Shown in pieces: positions 34,511 through 45,125 of a stretch of DNA of 64,000 nt; positions within the stretch are counted from its first letter, which is position 1, and every line of letters begins with the position of its first letter. Position numbers and translations under genes: made by a program. The stretch lies in assembly GCA_020744225.1 (NCBI GenBank), contig JAGMWG010000004.1:310001-374000 (forward strand), read 5' to 3'. This DNA comes from Paraphoma chrysanthemicola. Taxonomy: Eukaryota; Ascomycota; Dothideomycetes; Pleosporales; Phaeosphaeriaceae. Under the pieces are notes generated by a model. The model was given only the letters and a program-made list of their open reading frames with translations, had not been told where the DNA came from and did not search any database.

Positions 34511-35894
34511 GATAACGTTCTTATCAGCGCGCCACAGCACACCACACTCCACCGAACACGCGTGTTCGACGTTAGAGTCAGGAGGTGGAAATGAGCAAGA
34601 ATCCGGTGTGATGGCGCCAATAGTCTGAATATCGTTGCAATGGTATAAGTCAGGCAAGGCCCCTCGCAGATCTTCGCACAAAGAAGAAAAGAAGAGAACA
34701 GCGACGATCAGAAGCGAGCTTCGAGAAAGAAAGATACCGGGGCCCTGGAACCTTTCAAGAAGGCGTGCGAGGTGCAGAAAAAAGAAAAAGACAACTCGGG
34801 GCAAGCATGCTGTATGTTGCATCCCCTTAATACACGTTGCATGCATCTAACCAGCGCGCTTGGACGCCTATCTACACTGCATAAGACATAAGACACTTAC
34901 GTTCGACTGGAACTAAGCGACTCCACAGATAGGGTCCGGAGTCGACGACGGCACCGCTGGGCCATGGTCCCTGCGTGGTTGCAGCAGGGACTGCGCTGTA
35001 CGTGCAGCTAGTTCCATGCCCCGGACGGCGGATTGCAGATGAGACCAAGTTCGAGACTACCACAGTCTGGTTAGAGTGCTTATCAGCGATGGCGGAAGAA
35101 GCAGGTCGCCAAGCTGCGAGGTTTAGGAACCGGTGCAGGGATGTGCAGGAACAGGCGTGATGCTAGCAGCCAATAGATGGTGTGCGTGCTGATGCAGATA
35201 TGTACCCGCCCCGATGCAGCAGCGGTGGATCGGGGCGTAAGACGCTCGCGTAAGGCGAGATAAAGGATTGCAGATTGTAGGATCGTAAAAGTGCCGAACT
35301 GGCGTTCACGTCACGACTTGTCATTGGCGTCACTGTTGTGCTATTGCAATCGCATACCCATTCTTCCACCTGCAGTGTTGTCAACACCAAACTCAAACAA
35401 TGGAGCACCTTCCCGCCCTCCCGCACGGCAGGGTCCCAATGGCGCGGTGCCCCAACCGCGGCTCATGGGCCGCAAAGCGCTACCCCCCACGCCTTTCTTT
35501 TCTAGGCGCACCGCGACTCCGGACAACGCCATTGGTTGCTCGGCACGTCAGCCATAAAGTACACGACTGTTGAGCCGTAAAGGGAAATGAATTGGACCGA
35601 ACAGCGGGAATTTGTGATCGCGGACGCATTGTCCTGTTGGTGGAGACGTGCATGATCGGACAGAGATCTAGAAAGGATCGTGGTAGATGCGCCGTTGGCC
35701 GGCCAAGGTTACCTATACAGCGTAGTGAACTGCTTCGCCTCGCTGCTGTACTTTGTAGGTTTACACCACCAAAATAATCCCGTTGACACACCGAGCCCAT
35801 TGCTCGCGAAGCATTAGTTGCGCCCACCGTTCCCCCGTAAAGCCTGAGCAATCCCTTTCTATGACACATGCAAATCCCATTAGGCATGCGGAAG
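34511..35894. other. Intergenic region upstream of the permease
   Basis: About 1.4 kb holding the permease promoter and the 3' flank of the GFA-like gene. Short frames on both strands are not convincing. Confidence 0.5.
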
Positions 35895-36727
35895 CTAGAC
35901 GTTCCGCATCTCACTGTCCTCGACTGCCTCGACCTCACTTATCTTTCTCTTGCCTGTCGACGTGGTGAGGTCTTCGTCGTCACCATCGTCGCCTTCCGTC
36001 CACTCCATGATCTCCCACTCCACCTGGACGCCGCTGGACGTGTGTCCGCCACGCTGCTGCTTGAAGCGTCCGAGCCTGGTGTTCCGGACTATCTCCTCGA
36101 ACCACGGTGCGCCGCGCGCCGCCGGTTCTGAGCGCGCGACGGTCCGCGAAGCGTTCGACCGCGAGTGACCAGCGGCATGGCTTGTGTCCTCATCGCTACT
36201 CTCGCTGTTGGGTAGGAAGCCGAGGTCCTCCAGCAGCGCCTGGTCGTCGTCCAGTAAGCTGCCGACCGTCAGGCAGATGTGTTCGGCCTCCTCGCGCGTC
36301 CGCTCATTCCACGAAGAGAGCTGTGTGCCGCAGTATCCACAGAATACGCGGCGGTGGTCGGATGTGAAGGGTGATGTGAAGGACCGCTGGATGCTCGATC
36401 GCGTCTCGTCGGGATACTGGGCAAATGTCGCTGAGGTGTACCATGGCAGCGGTACGCGGAGCCAGAGTGTGAGTGGGTTGGCGGAGTGGTGTCCTATCAG
36501 GTCAATTAGCGTCAAGGCCCTGCGAAATGTTGGTACTGGCAAGCGCGTGACATGACATGACCTGTGCAAATGCATATCTTTGCGCTGGAGAAGAATTGGG
36601 AAGACATACGTGAAGCCGATGTGTTGTCGTACCGCAGCTCCGCCTGCTGCGCGTGTTGTGTGGGTATCTCGACCACGTAGCGATTGCGACCACAGGCGCA
36701 GGAGCCATGCAGCGTCTGAGTCGCCAT
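35895..36727 (-). CDS. GFA / CENP-V domain protein with acidic C-terminal extension
   Basis: Two exons on the minus strand, 36727-36610 and 36535-35895, join in phase (TTGCCAG acceptor) to 252 aa. The N-terminus LHGSCACGRNRYVVEIP carries the CxCG zinc ligands of the GFA/CENP-V fold, and RVFCGYCGTQLSSW supplies the later CxxC pair. The family includes glutathione-dependent formaldehyde-activating enzymes and many fungal proteins of unknown substrate. Unlike typical ~130-150 aa GFA enzymes, it has about 100 extra residues at the C-terminus, with Asp/Glu-rich stretches and GKRKISEVEAVED, which could be a nuclear signal. The substrate is unknown. The frame also reads through the intron and upstream to 37106, but that part has no family resemblance. 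Confidence 0.8.
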
Positions 36728-37139
36728 GCCTGTCCTTGGAATTTGTGTGCGCTTTGGGCGTGATAATTCTGTGTGTGTTGACGGTGGACACGGTATTTAG
36801 TGACAGAGCCTCACCAGGCGGCGAGCAATTGCGTGTTGTGCGTGTTTGCGGGGTGGAAGTTTTTGGAAATGGGCTGATGAAGCTCGCGGCTTCCATGCGT
36901 GTCCGCATCGCCCGCGCCAAGCCCTGTGCGCCTGGGATCACCGTTGGAGACATCACCCGCACGTCACCAAGACAACCATCAATATCATCAGCCCAAAAAC
37001 TCAAATCGTCGAAAGGGGGCCTTTGCTCGGTACACGCAGTAGGCGGCGGACGCACATATGCATCGGCATCGCACGAAGCATGACCAAAGCCAGGAGACCG
37101 TGACATGATGGACCAACTGTATATACAATCAACAAGAAT
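36728..37139. other. Intergenic region
   Basis: Spacer between the GFA-like gene and the 3' end of the monooxygenase gene. Frames open across it in both directions are not supported as coding. Confidence 0.5.
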
Positions 37140-38754
37140 CTAGGCTGTCTTCGCTCTCTTTCTCTTCGCAACTGCCGCATTCACCGTCTCAATCGCTTCT
37201 TTCGCGCCTTGCCATTTCTTTCTCTTCCCATCAAACACACGAAGCATATGCGGCGTCCAGATGCCATCCATCAATAGCCGACAAAACCTCATATTACTCA
37301 ACCAGAACCACCATCCCTTCCAGCCATAGCCAAGATACTCATTCACACCTGTGCCGCCAAGGTCGTTCATAGTCTGCGTCCACTTTCCTCCGTCCACATT
37401 ACCAGGCGAGAAATTGGACTGGCGAATCGCTTGATCAGTGACCCAGGCATGATGCTCCTCAACATCTTGCAAAAGCTGCGCTCTGGGAGGGAGTACTGAC
37501 GTGCCTTTCCAGACCTGAGCGATAGCCATGGAGGCCATATCGAATGTCATGAATCCTCCTGCTGCAAAGAAAACGTTTCCAATAAACGCCAGGCTCTCCG
37601 GCTTTTCCACCGAGAAGACATTGTTCCACAAGCGGAACAGTGGTTTTCCATTGGAGCCATGTGCAGCTGTCCATGCTGCGGTAGGAGGTGCAGTTGGATT
37701 GAAACGTGGGTCAATCATGCTGAAGTTGGCTTTATAGCCTGTGCACCAGATTATCACATCGACATCGACGAGTCTTCCATCGTCGATCTCGACTTTCGTA
37801 CCACCGATGACACGTCTTAGGCCCTTTGTCGACTCGATGCTTCCACTCTCAAGACAGTCGACCAATGTATCAGACACGAGTGGCACCTTTTGTGCAGGCT
37901 CGAAACCCCACTCTGGACGCACCTTGAAGTTCTTATCCTGCACGCTCTTCAGTATCTTATCGAATGTTTTCTCGCCCCAATGTGGAAAAAGGCGCATGAT
38001 GAAACTAAAAATGATAAAGAGGCGCCAGGTCTGTGTGTGGTCGGTTGGCCGACCATTGACAACACGAGGGAGGACGCGTGCGCCGTTGCGATGAGCAAGG
38101 TAGATTTTGCTGGCAACACCGACGAGCTGAGTCGCTGTATCTGCTGCGCTGTTTCCGAAGCCAACCACCATAACTCTTCTGCCTTCAAAGTTTGAGGGTC
38201 GCTTAAAGCTTTGGGTGTGTACGCTTTCGCCTTCAAATTTATCCATGTTCTCGATTGTGGGCACATTCGGCAGCCCAATCATGCCTCCTATGGCTATCAG
38301 GACTTTGTCAAAAGACCTGTTTGGCTGATTTCGGATATTGACGCTCCACTTCTGCAGGTCGTCGTCGAAGACAATCTGCTCAATGGGGCAATTCAGCTTC
38401 ATATGGGGCATAAGATTGAAATGCTGGGCGTAGCTGAGAAGGTAGTCGTGTACTTCAGCTCCTGTCGGATGCGAAGACACTGCTGTGTAAAGTCAGACGG
38501 GCGCAAATTCTAACACGTAAACATGACTCACATTCAGAGAACGGGAAATCCGAGAAACAGCCTCGCTCCTTCGAGACATTCACAATAGTCGTGCTCAAGA
38601 CTGATGTTTGATCGTCCTCAGAGTACTTCCATAGGCCTCCGATGTAGCTGTTCCGCTCGAATCCAGTCACATCGAACCCTTCCTCTTTCAGATTCTTCAA
38701 AGCGACTAGTCCAGCGGCACCAAGACCGATGACAGCGACTTTGGTATTGTCCAT
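37140..38754 (-). CDS. FMO-type flavin-dependent monooxygenase
   Basis: Two exons on the minus strand, 38754-38532 and 38482-37140, join in phase to 521 aa. The N-terminus has the FAD-binding VAVIGLGAAGLVALKNLKEE and FERNSYIGGLWKYSED; the FMO identifying motif is FEGESVHTQSF; the NADPH site is VMVVGFGNSAADTA; and DVIIWCTGYKANFS is the usual late motif. These enzymes use NADPH and O2 to oxygenate nitrogen or sulfur atoms or, in related groups, ketones. The C-terminus is lysine-rich without a TM segment or peroxisomal signal. The substrate is unknown. It has no adjacent secondary-metabolism genes, so a metabolic or detoxification role is equally possible. Confidence 0.9.
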
Positions 38755-39557
38755 TGTCTTCCCTGGCGTTGAGCGAGCGGAGTAGTCGCGATAAGTACTT
38801 TGAGCCCAAAACCGGGAGGGTATTGTGTCGAGCTTCGACGATTAGGCCATGCACCGGGCCTTGGGAGGGAGAAATTATTTTGACTCAATGCTGGGCGAGG
38901 AGTCAAGCAACCCTTGAGTGACACCTTTCTTGAAAACATATCAGAACGCTGCTGGCTGTGAGAAGTGGTTAAGCTTACTGTGGCACAGCTGGGCGCCTGA
39001 TGCAGGGACGACCCAACACAAACAGGGATCATGAGGTAATACATATCGAGTATGAGCGTCGCATAAGTCAGATTGGTGTGGGCGAGTTCAAAGAAGCACC
39101 TCAATCACGATTAGTCCAATCGTAAAGGGTGCTCTAATCAATTTCGTGGGTACCAAAGTCACCTCTACGTCGATCTATCAACCGTCCTGTGGCGCAGGGA
39201 GGGGCGGTGCAACCCCGCGGCAAAGGCATCAGTTGCACACTTCAACGCCATGCAGTGCTTCGGAGTTGCCAGAACGCGAGAGAACCGAGGGCTGAGTGCA
39301 AAAGTACGCGTGAGAGACTCGGTGAGCAAGGCTGGTGGTAGCAATTGCGCAAGTAAGACGCGCGGTCCCCGAAGCGTCATTGGATGCAGTCTGAACCGAC
39401 ACAAGGCAGCAACAAACGTGAGCAGCTCTCCAGCAATACCAGCCTGGGACGAGCTCGAGATTTAAGCTTTACGTGCTGCAACCGAACGCAACCGCTTCGC
39501 CCACCAGTATCTTAACACTCTCGCACAATCCCTCCTGGAGTAATACCCACAGCAAAC
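38755..39557. other. Divergent intergenic region
   Basis: Between the monooxygenase (minus) and the PPxY protein (plus); holds both promoters. The last 90 bases before 39558 are C/A-rich, as in fungal 5' leaders. No gene seen. Confidence 0.5.
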
Positions 39558-41930
39558 ATGGCTAATTCGCCTCCGAACCCCGCCAACCCAAACCTCAATA
39601 TCAACCTTCCGCCACCTTCAACAACATCAAATTCCAGCGCACCCTTCACACCACGTTCTTCATCATATGTAGACGACTCTGATGCAGAATTCGATCCAAC
39701 GCCCCTCCATAGTCCCAGAGGTGGGCCAGAATACGATGATCTGCCACCGTCCTATGATGAGGCACAGCATCAAGCTGTAAGCGACGCTCGACAAGGCATC
39801 ACTCCACTAGATCCGAACCAGATCGAAGCACATCGCCTTACCCTTAATGAGGGTCCGAATGAGCCAGAGATTTGGGAGTACCGTGTAAGAGGTGAACAGC
39901 TAGACCACGACGAGGAGCACGAGCGAGCCCCAGAATATGGGAACGTTACCAATGGCCCAGAAACAGCAGTGCCTGTTCAGCACGTGCAAAGTAGCGAAAA
40001 CATACCAGTAGGGCGACTCGGACCTCCTGTGCCACCTCTGGCTCCGGATTCTGCTGCAGGACTCCTTGATCGCGCTCTCAACTTTACACGCCACGAGCCA
40101 GATGCCGATGTTCAGTATGCACCGCGCCTGACTAGACCGATCACATTCCCTCAAGACATACCTGAACGGGATCATGGCGGCCTCGAACTCACACCCGTGC
40201 GATTCTCGCGTGCCTACGCAAAGGCGCTCCATGCCCACTCCATCCGGCCAGCCGAATTTGTGGAGTTTCTGGACGGTCTAAATGCCCTATGCGAAGCAGC
40301 AAACATGTCCGCCGGAGACCTGCTCACTGAATCATCAACGACTGATGCGACTACCACCCTTGTGCGAGACTACATCACAGCTGCGAATGAAGCTTTCTTC
40401 GCCCCACGCGGGCTACGCGTCTCACTCCAATCACTCTCCACGCTCATTCAGGCCCTCAATATTCCAGACGAGAGAGGACAACGCGCTGGTGCTGTAGCAA
40501 GCGTTCTTGACAGAGACAGCACATCGATTAGACGAGCACAAGCCCTTCATCCATGGATCGAAGCTCTAGAGTTCGACGTACCACCGCCTAATGCTCAAAC
40601 TTCTCTACTACAGTTCATGGCTGCACGACACAAAGAGCAAAGAGAAAAGGGCAGGAAGACTAGTGAACGCAACAATAGTGAGGACCCACCACATTCTGTC
40701 CCTAAGGAAGCAACACAACGAAATGGCCCGCATGACGGAGGCCACCATCGTCGAGGAAGAGGCGGTCATCGTGGAGGGCCCTGGACGCCTTTTGGCGCAC
40801 CGGGCCACGGTCCATTTGGTTCTCCCGGCCGAGGTCCATTTGGTCCATCAGGGCGAGGTCCATTTGGCGGTGCTGGTCGCGGTCCTTTCGGGGGTCGAGG
40901 CCGTGGTCCGTTCGGTCCTCCAGGCTTCGGCCCACATGGCCCGCCTCATTGTGGACGCGATCGGGGAAGTCGTCGTACAGGGGACGCTGATCATCCACAG
41001 TCGAATGAGTGGGCAGCTTTAGGGCAGAACCTGGGGAAATGGGGTGAAGAGTTTGGTAAGAGAATGGGTGACTGGGGTCAGCAGTTTGGGAGGCAAGCAG
41101 AAGAATGGGGCAAGGATGTAGGCAAGCGAGCCGAAAACTGGGGTGAGCAAGTGTCTACTCAAGCCAGTGGTAGTGGTGCTAGGTGCAATCGCACAACAGC
41201 AGGACTACAGGAGACTGACTCCCTTCCGCCTAGTTATGAAGAGGGACCTCATGCCCAAGAGACCGGCATTCTGCGAGGTGACAGCAAAACCAGCAGTGGA
41301 CCCCCAGGTTACGATGACCATGCGAAAGGGAAATCGTCAGCGAAGCCTGAGGATGACGATGACGACTCGTCCATCTCTTCAGACTCGAGTGACCTCGATT
41401 CGGACTCTGACTCAGATTCGGACGACGAGGATTTGCCGGACACCGAAGCAATCTTCCTCAAACGTATCAAATCTATCAACAAGCAAGCGGACGCCGCTGC
41501 TCAGAAGGGCAAGAAGTCGCCCAAAGATATCGCAAGCGAGCGCGCCTTAGCTATCGAATCGGCACAGAAAGAAAAGACCCTCTTGGACCTTAAGGTTGAA
41601 GAGAGAATATCGAAGCGTAGTGCGAACAAAGAGCTTAGACAGAAAGCTCGAGATCTCAAGCGCGAGCATAGGCGCAAGAAGCGTGAGCTCAAAGCATCGC
41701 AGACTGGAAAGGGCAAGGCAAAAGCGAAGAAATCGCCAGAGTGGATGCAAGCAAAGAAGGAGTACAAGGCTAAGAGGAAGGAATTGGTCAAGGAGAAGTT
41801 GAGGCTAAAGAAAGAGCGGAAAGAAGCCCGGGCGGAGAGAATGAAGGCACATAAAAGTGCAAATGCTACGGGCACGTCGAAGGGACCAGACGAGATGGTT
41901 TGGGTTGTTATTGAGAACTTGGGCACGTAG
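39558..41930 (+). CDS. Disordered PPxY protein with amphipathic 11-residue repeats
   Basis: A single exon of 790 aa. The N-terminal part is Pro/Ser-rich and holds LPPSYDEAQ; a second LPPSYEEG lies further on, and both are PPxY motifs that bind WW domains of Rsp5-type ubiquitin ligases. Residues about 215-360 look folded and helical. A Gly/Phe/Arg block of RGPFGxxG units follows. From about residue 494 come four copies of an 11-residue unit with Trp at 495, 506, 517 and 528 (WGEEFGKRMGD, WGQQFGRQAEE, WGKDVGKRAEN, WGEQV). After an acidic Ser/Asp block the C-terminal 170 residues are Lys/Arg/Glu-rich and probably a long helix. No TM segment or known enzyme domain is visible. A ubiquitin-ligase adaptor or membrane-associated scaffold is possible (inference). 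Confidence 0.8.
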   Translation: MANSPPNPANPNLNINLPPPSTTSNSSAPFTPRSSSYVDDSDAEFDPTPLHSPRGGPEYDDLPPSYDEAQHQAVSDARQGITPLDPNQIEAHRLTLNEGPNEPEIWEYRVRGEQLDHDEEHERAPEYGNVTNGPETAVPVQHVQSSENIPVGRLGPPVPPLAPDSAAGLLDRALNFTRHEPDADVQYAPRLTRPITFPQDIPERDHGGLELTPVRFSRAYAKALHAHSIRPAEFVEFLDGLNALCEAANMSAGDLLTESSTTDATTTLVRDYITAANEAFFAPRGLRVSLQSLSTLIQALNIPDERGQRAGAVASVLDRDSTSIRRAQALHPWIEALEFDVPPPNAQTSLLQFMAARHKEQREKGRKTSERNNSEDPPHSVPKEATQRNGPHDGGHHRRGRGGHRGGPWTPFGAPGHGPFGSPGRGPFGPSGRGPFGGAGRGPFGGRGRGPFGPPGFGPHGPPHCGRDRGSRRTGDADHPQSNEWAALGQNLGKWGEEFGKRMGDWGQQFGRQAEEWGKDVGKRAENWGEQVSTQASGSGARCNRTTAGLQETDSLPPSYEEGPHAQETGILRGDSKTSSGPPGYDDHAKGKSSAKPEDDDDDSSISSDSSDLDSDSDSDSDDEDLPDTEAIFLKRIKSINKQADAAAQKGKKSPKDIASERALAIESAQKEKTLLDLKVEERISKRSANKELRQKARDLKREHRRKKRELKASQTGKGKAKAKKSPEWMQAKKEYKAKRKELVKEKLRLKKERKEARAERMKAHKSANATGTSKGPDEMVWVVIENLGT
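40806..40925 (+). repeat. 24-bp coding repeat, five units (RGPFGxxG)
   Basis: Five imperfect 24-bp units encode an eight-residue Gly/Pro/Phe/Arg repeat inside the PPxY protein. The regular unit length points to expansion by slippage or unequal exchange; the resulting segment is low-complexity and probably disordered. Confidence 0.8.
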
Positions 41931-42440
41931 TTGCCCCCCAAATTGCCAATTAGAGCTTCTTGTTGGGCGCTCTTGGAAAGTAGGATCAATTCATTGCAAC
42001 CAGCGCAAATAATTAATGTGCCTTTCTCCGCTATGTCAGATATAATGAGATGCTGAGTCGCCTAGCGTGATTGCAGCGCCACCTCCTCGGAGAGAGTTTC
42101 TCACGATGCATCGACAACGTCCTTCAAAATGTCCAACACTAGCGACTTCCGTTCTAATGGGCGTTGCCCTTACATCTCATGTCCCCGTAGCTCAGAGACA
42201 CTTTTCGCAGGTTTTCCTATTGATTGCCACTTGATGTTCCGGGAATGACGTCGCCATGACCAGCCATGGTGATACATACGCAGAGGCGCACGCGCACAAA
42301 TGGCCAAGATCTTGCGCTTTTTGTGACCACAACACTTCTCAGCTTTACTATCGAAGCTTTGATCCAATTTTACAGGCTAAGAAGATCACTTACCTATCTA
42401 GCACGTCGACATTATCATTGAGAACTATCTCGGGAGCGAC
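41931..42440. other. Intergenic region
   Basis: Spacer between two plus-strand genes, holding the 3' flank of the first and promoter of the second. Nothing else seen. Confidence 0.5.
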
Positions 42441-44400
42441 ATGAACCCTAATCATGAGTCAGTGGAGGTGGACGAGACAGACATTGGACTCGACCGCTCC
42501 AATGTCACCAAAGGAGGCCAGATCCAATTGCCTCCGCAAGACCTTCAACATGTCGAGGATGAGCCGCCTATCGAGCCCGCTAGTCGGTCATCTTCGAACA
42601 TGGTCAATGCCCTAAAGGAGCGCAAACATCATGCTGCTGTCAAAATCCGGCAGAAACTACATATAAGCAAAGACTCAGATGACCTTAGCTCTCATGCGCC
42701 AGTGCTAGCTAACGCCTCCGACACAAAGTCGGATTCGAGGCTAATGGAGAAGCTGCCAGAACCAGACAAGCACACCATGAAGGACTTTGTGCACAATCCT
42801 ATTGATACTGTCAAGTCCAAGGTCTCGAATCAGGGAAACCAGGAAGTTGCAGCGAACATTGCTGCAAAAGAGATCTCTCATGGACAGGAAGTCGATCTAG
42901 TGAAAGCGCACGACAAGGTCGGACGTGCGACAACCGAGCACGAGAGACTGATGGCGATCCAGGATGTGTCGCATCTGCTGAAGGAGAGGCAAAGCACATA
43001 TGCGCGGTGGTCACTTGATCGCCATGTCACCAAGGTACGGCAATTACCACGGGAAACGATGAAGCAGAAGACACCGGCAGAATTCCAGAGGAAGAACATT
43101 CGCGGGGAACTTTTCATGGACTGGAAAGGCTATTGGCAATATGTAAGTCTTCTTACAGATGCTTCAGATGGGAGCATCAATTGACCATCGTAGCAATTAA
43201 TGTACTTCGCACAAATGTACGGTGGGCAGTATATTGGCTATGGAGCTGACCCACCTACGCCATCCAAAGAGACCATCATGCCGAGCATCGAGCGCCTCAT
43301 TGTAGCCACCTCACCGTTCCAGGAATTTGTCATGACGACCCGACGAGTGTACCGTTGGGAGAGTCCACCAGAGACTCTCAAGTATCTGTTGATCTACATA
43401 GTGCTGTGGTACTTCAACCTGCTACTGCCAGGAATAGTGAGTGTTGAAAAGAGAATTGAATGATTGAAGACACACTCTGACTGTTCTGTAGATGTCTGCC
43501 GTACTCTATCTGGTAGTTGAGCGCCGTGTCCATGGTAACACCTTAGAAGACTTGCGCCAGGACATCAAGCATCGCGAAGACCAACAACAGACCGCCCTAT
43601 CTCTCAACGAGTTCATCGAGAAGCGCGGTGACGAAAAATGGGCCGATGAGATCGTCGAAGTCGTCGGCCCCTGGCTCATGATCCAACTCTCCGACATGGC
43701 CAACTTCTTCGAGTCCGTCCGCAACTTTTACGAATGGCGCAAACCCACACGCACAGCTGCTACTCTTGCTGCTTTCGCCTGCATCATCCTCGCCATCCCG
43801 TTCATCCCGCTATGGCTCCTCGTCAAGGCCATGGGTCTAAGCTTCGGCTTCACTTTCTTCGCGCTCTTCCCACTAGCCACCAATTTCCCAGAATACCGCC
43901 TCCTCGTCTCCCCAACGAAGCGTATATTCTGGAACATCCCTACGCACGCTGAGTGGGCTATCCAATATATCCAAGCCGAAGGCACACGCGTGGCAGCCAG
44001 CACGCCGAAGCCTGCAAACGCCGATACACCTCTTCCCTCCGCCCTGCCGCTCAAAACTACACCCGCGTCCGCAGCAGCGCACGACTACGGCTTCTACAAA
44101 GCACACTTCAAAAAGGACACAGGTCATCTTATCATCAGCGTTGCCTCATGTCGCTTCGTCAGTAACGTAGGCCATGTAACGCAGTTCCAGCTGCCGTATG
44201 CGCAGATCAATAAGATTGAAAAGCAGGACCGTATTGTGAAGAAGAATGTGCCGAGCAAGTTGACGACGGACTCGGGGAAGGACTTGAAGCTTGTGACGAT
44301 GGAAGGAGAGGAGTATTTGGTTGGGAATATGGAGCAGAGGGATGAGGCATTTAGTCAGATTGTTGGGTTTAGTGCGACGAAGTGGCAGATTGTGTGGTAG
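42441..44400 (+). CDS. DUF3292 / GRAM-like fungal membrane protein
   Basis: Three exons, 42441-43142, 43194-43436 and 43492-44400, join in phase to 617 aa. A polar N-terminus is followed by a conserved soluble part (HERLMAIQDVSHLLKERQ, RGELFMDWKGYWQY), a hydrophobic hairpin (KYLLIYIVLWYFNLLLPGIM, VLYLVVE), a second hydrophobic pair (LAAFACIILAIPFIPLWLLV, GFTFFALFPLA) and a C-terminal region of about 120 residues that looks like a GRAM/PH fold (HLIISVASCRFV, QFQLPYAQINKIEKQDRI, YLVGNMEQRDEAFSQIVGF). This order matches a fungal family I know as DUF3292. GRAM domains often bind phosphoinositides at membrane contact sites; the role here is unknown. The protein is probably in the ER or plasma membrane. 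Confidence 0.85.
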
Positions 44401-45125
44401 TGGGTGGAATAATGGGGATGGGGACGTGAGATGGACTTGGAGATGCGAGTGGTGAAGCAGCTTACACGGAAGACTGCTGCTGAGGTGTTTCGAAACGAAA
44501 CGAAGGGAGATGGGTGGGAATATGCTCGATCATGAGTCGTTCGGTGTTTTGGCTGTTAGACAGTCGGCCGATTTTCTCTTCTTTCTCATCCTATCTGCTC
44601 CCCTTGATTACTTCTGCACGCCATGTGACCCAAGCCTCATTGCATGGGCTTCGGTCAAATAAATGGTCTGGCTCGGTCTGATCCTACGGCGTTGGCATCA
44701 AGTGGTTTCTTATTGTTCAGCGAAGATACCAATTCCCGCTGTTGACAAGCAGGACTGACGTTACCTAGTACAAGATATGGTATCCAGCAACCTTCAAGGC
44801 TCGTCGGCATGCCAAAGCTGTTATTTAGATCTCTTGACCATACTGTAGCGGTGAAGTTTCATCTTGGCAGTACCTTTCAGCCATACCGAATGCGGGGCAC
44901 CAACGCACCACGCACGTCAACGGTCTTATCGATATCGCCAATTCCGACGCGTCTCTTCCGCGTTTAGTACGTACGTCATGACAAACCCGGTCGCACCTGT
45001 CGAGCAAAGCGGCCGAGCAAATCACGGCCCCTGCCCATGATGCTTACTCTCCACCCCGCCATTTGCCAGCATCATCGAGCAGCGAAGCTCTCACTGCCCT
45101 TTCCTCCAAAACTGCTTAAATATTC
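44401..45125. other. Intergenic region
   Basis: Spacer before the AIF-like gene, with its promoter. No gene seen. Confidence 0.5.

Noticed and set aside
35895..37106. A 403-codon minus-strand frame across the GFA-like gene and upstream
   Set aside because: Only the part from 36535 down matches the family. The correct N-terminus with zinc ligands comes from a separate exon (36610-36727) in another frame.
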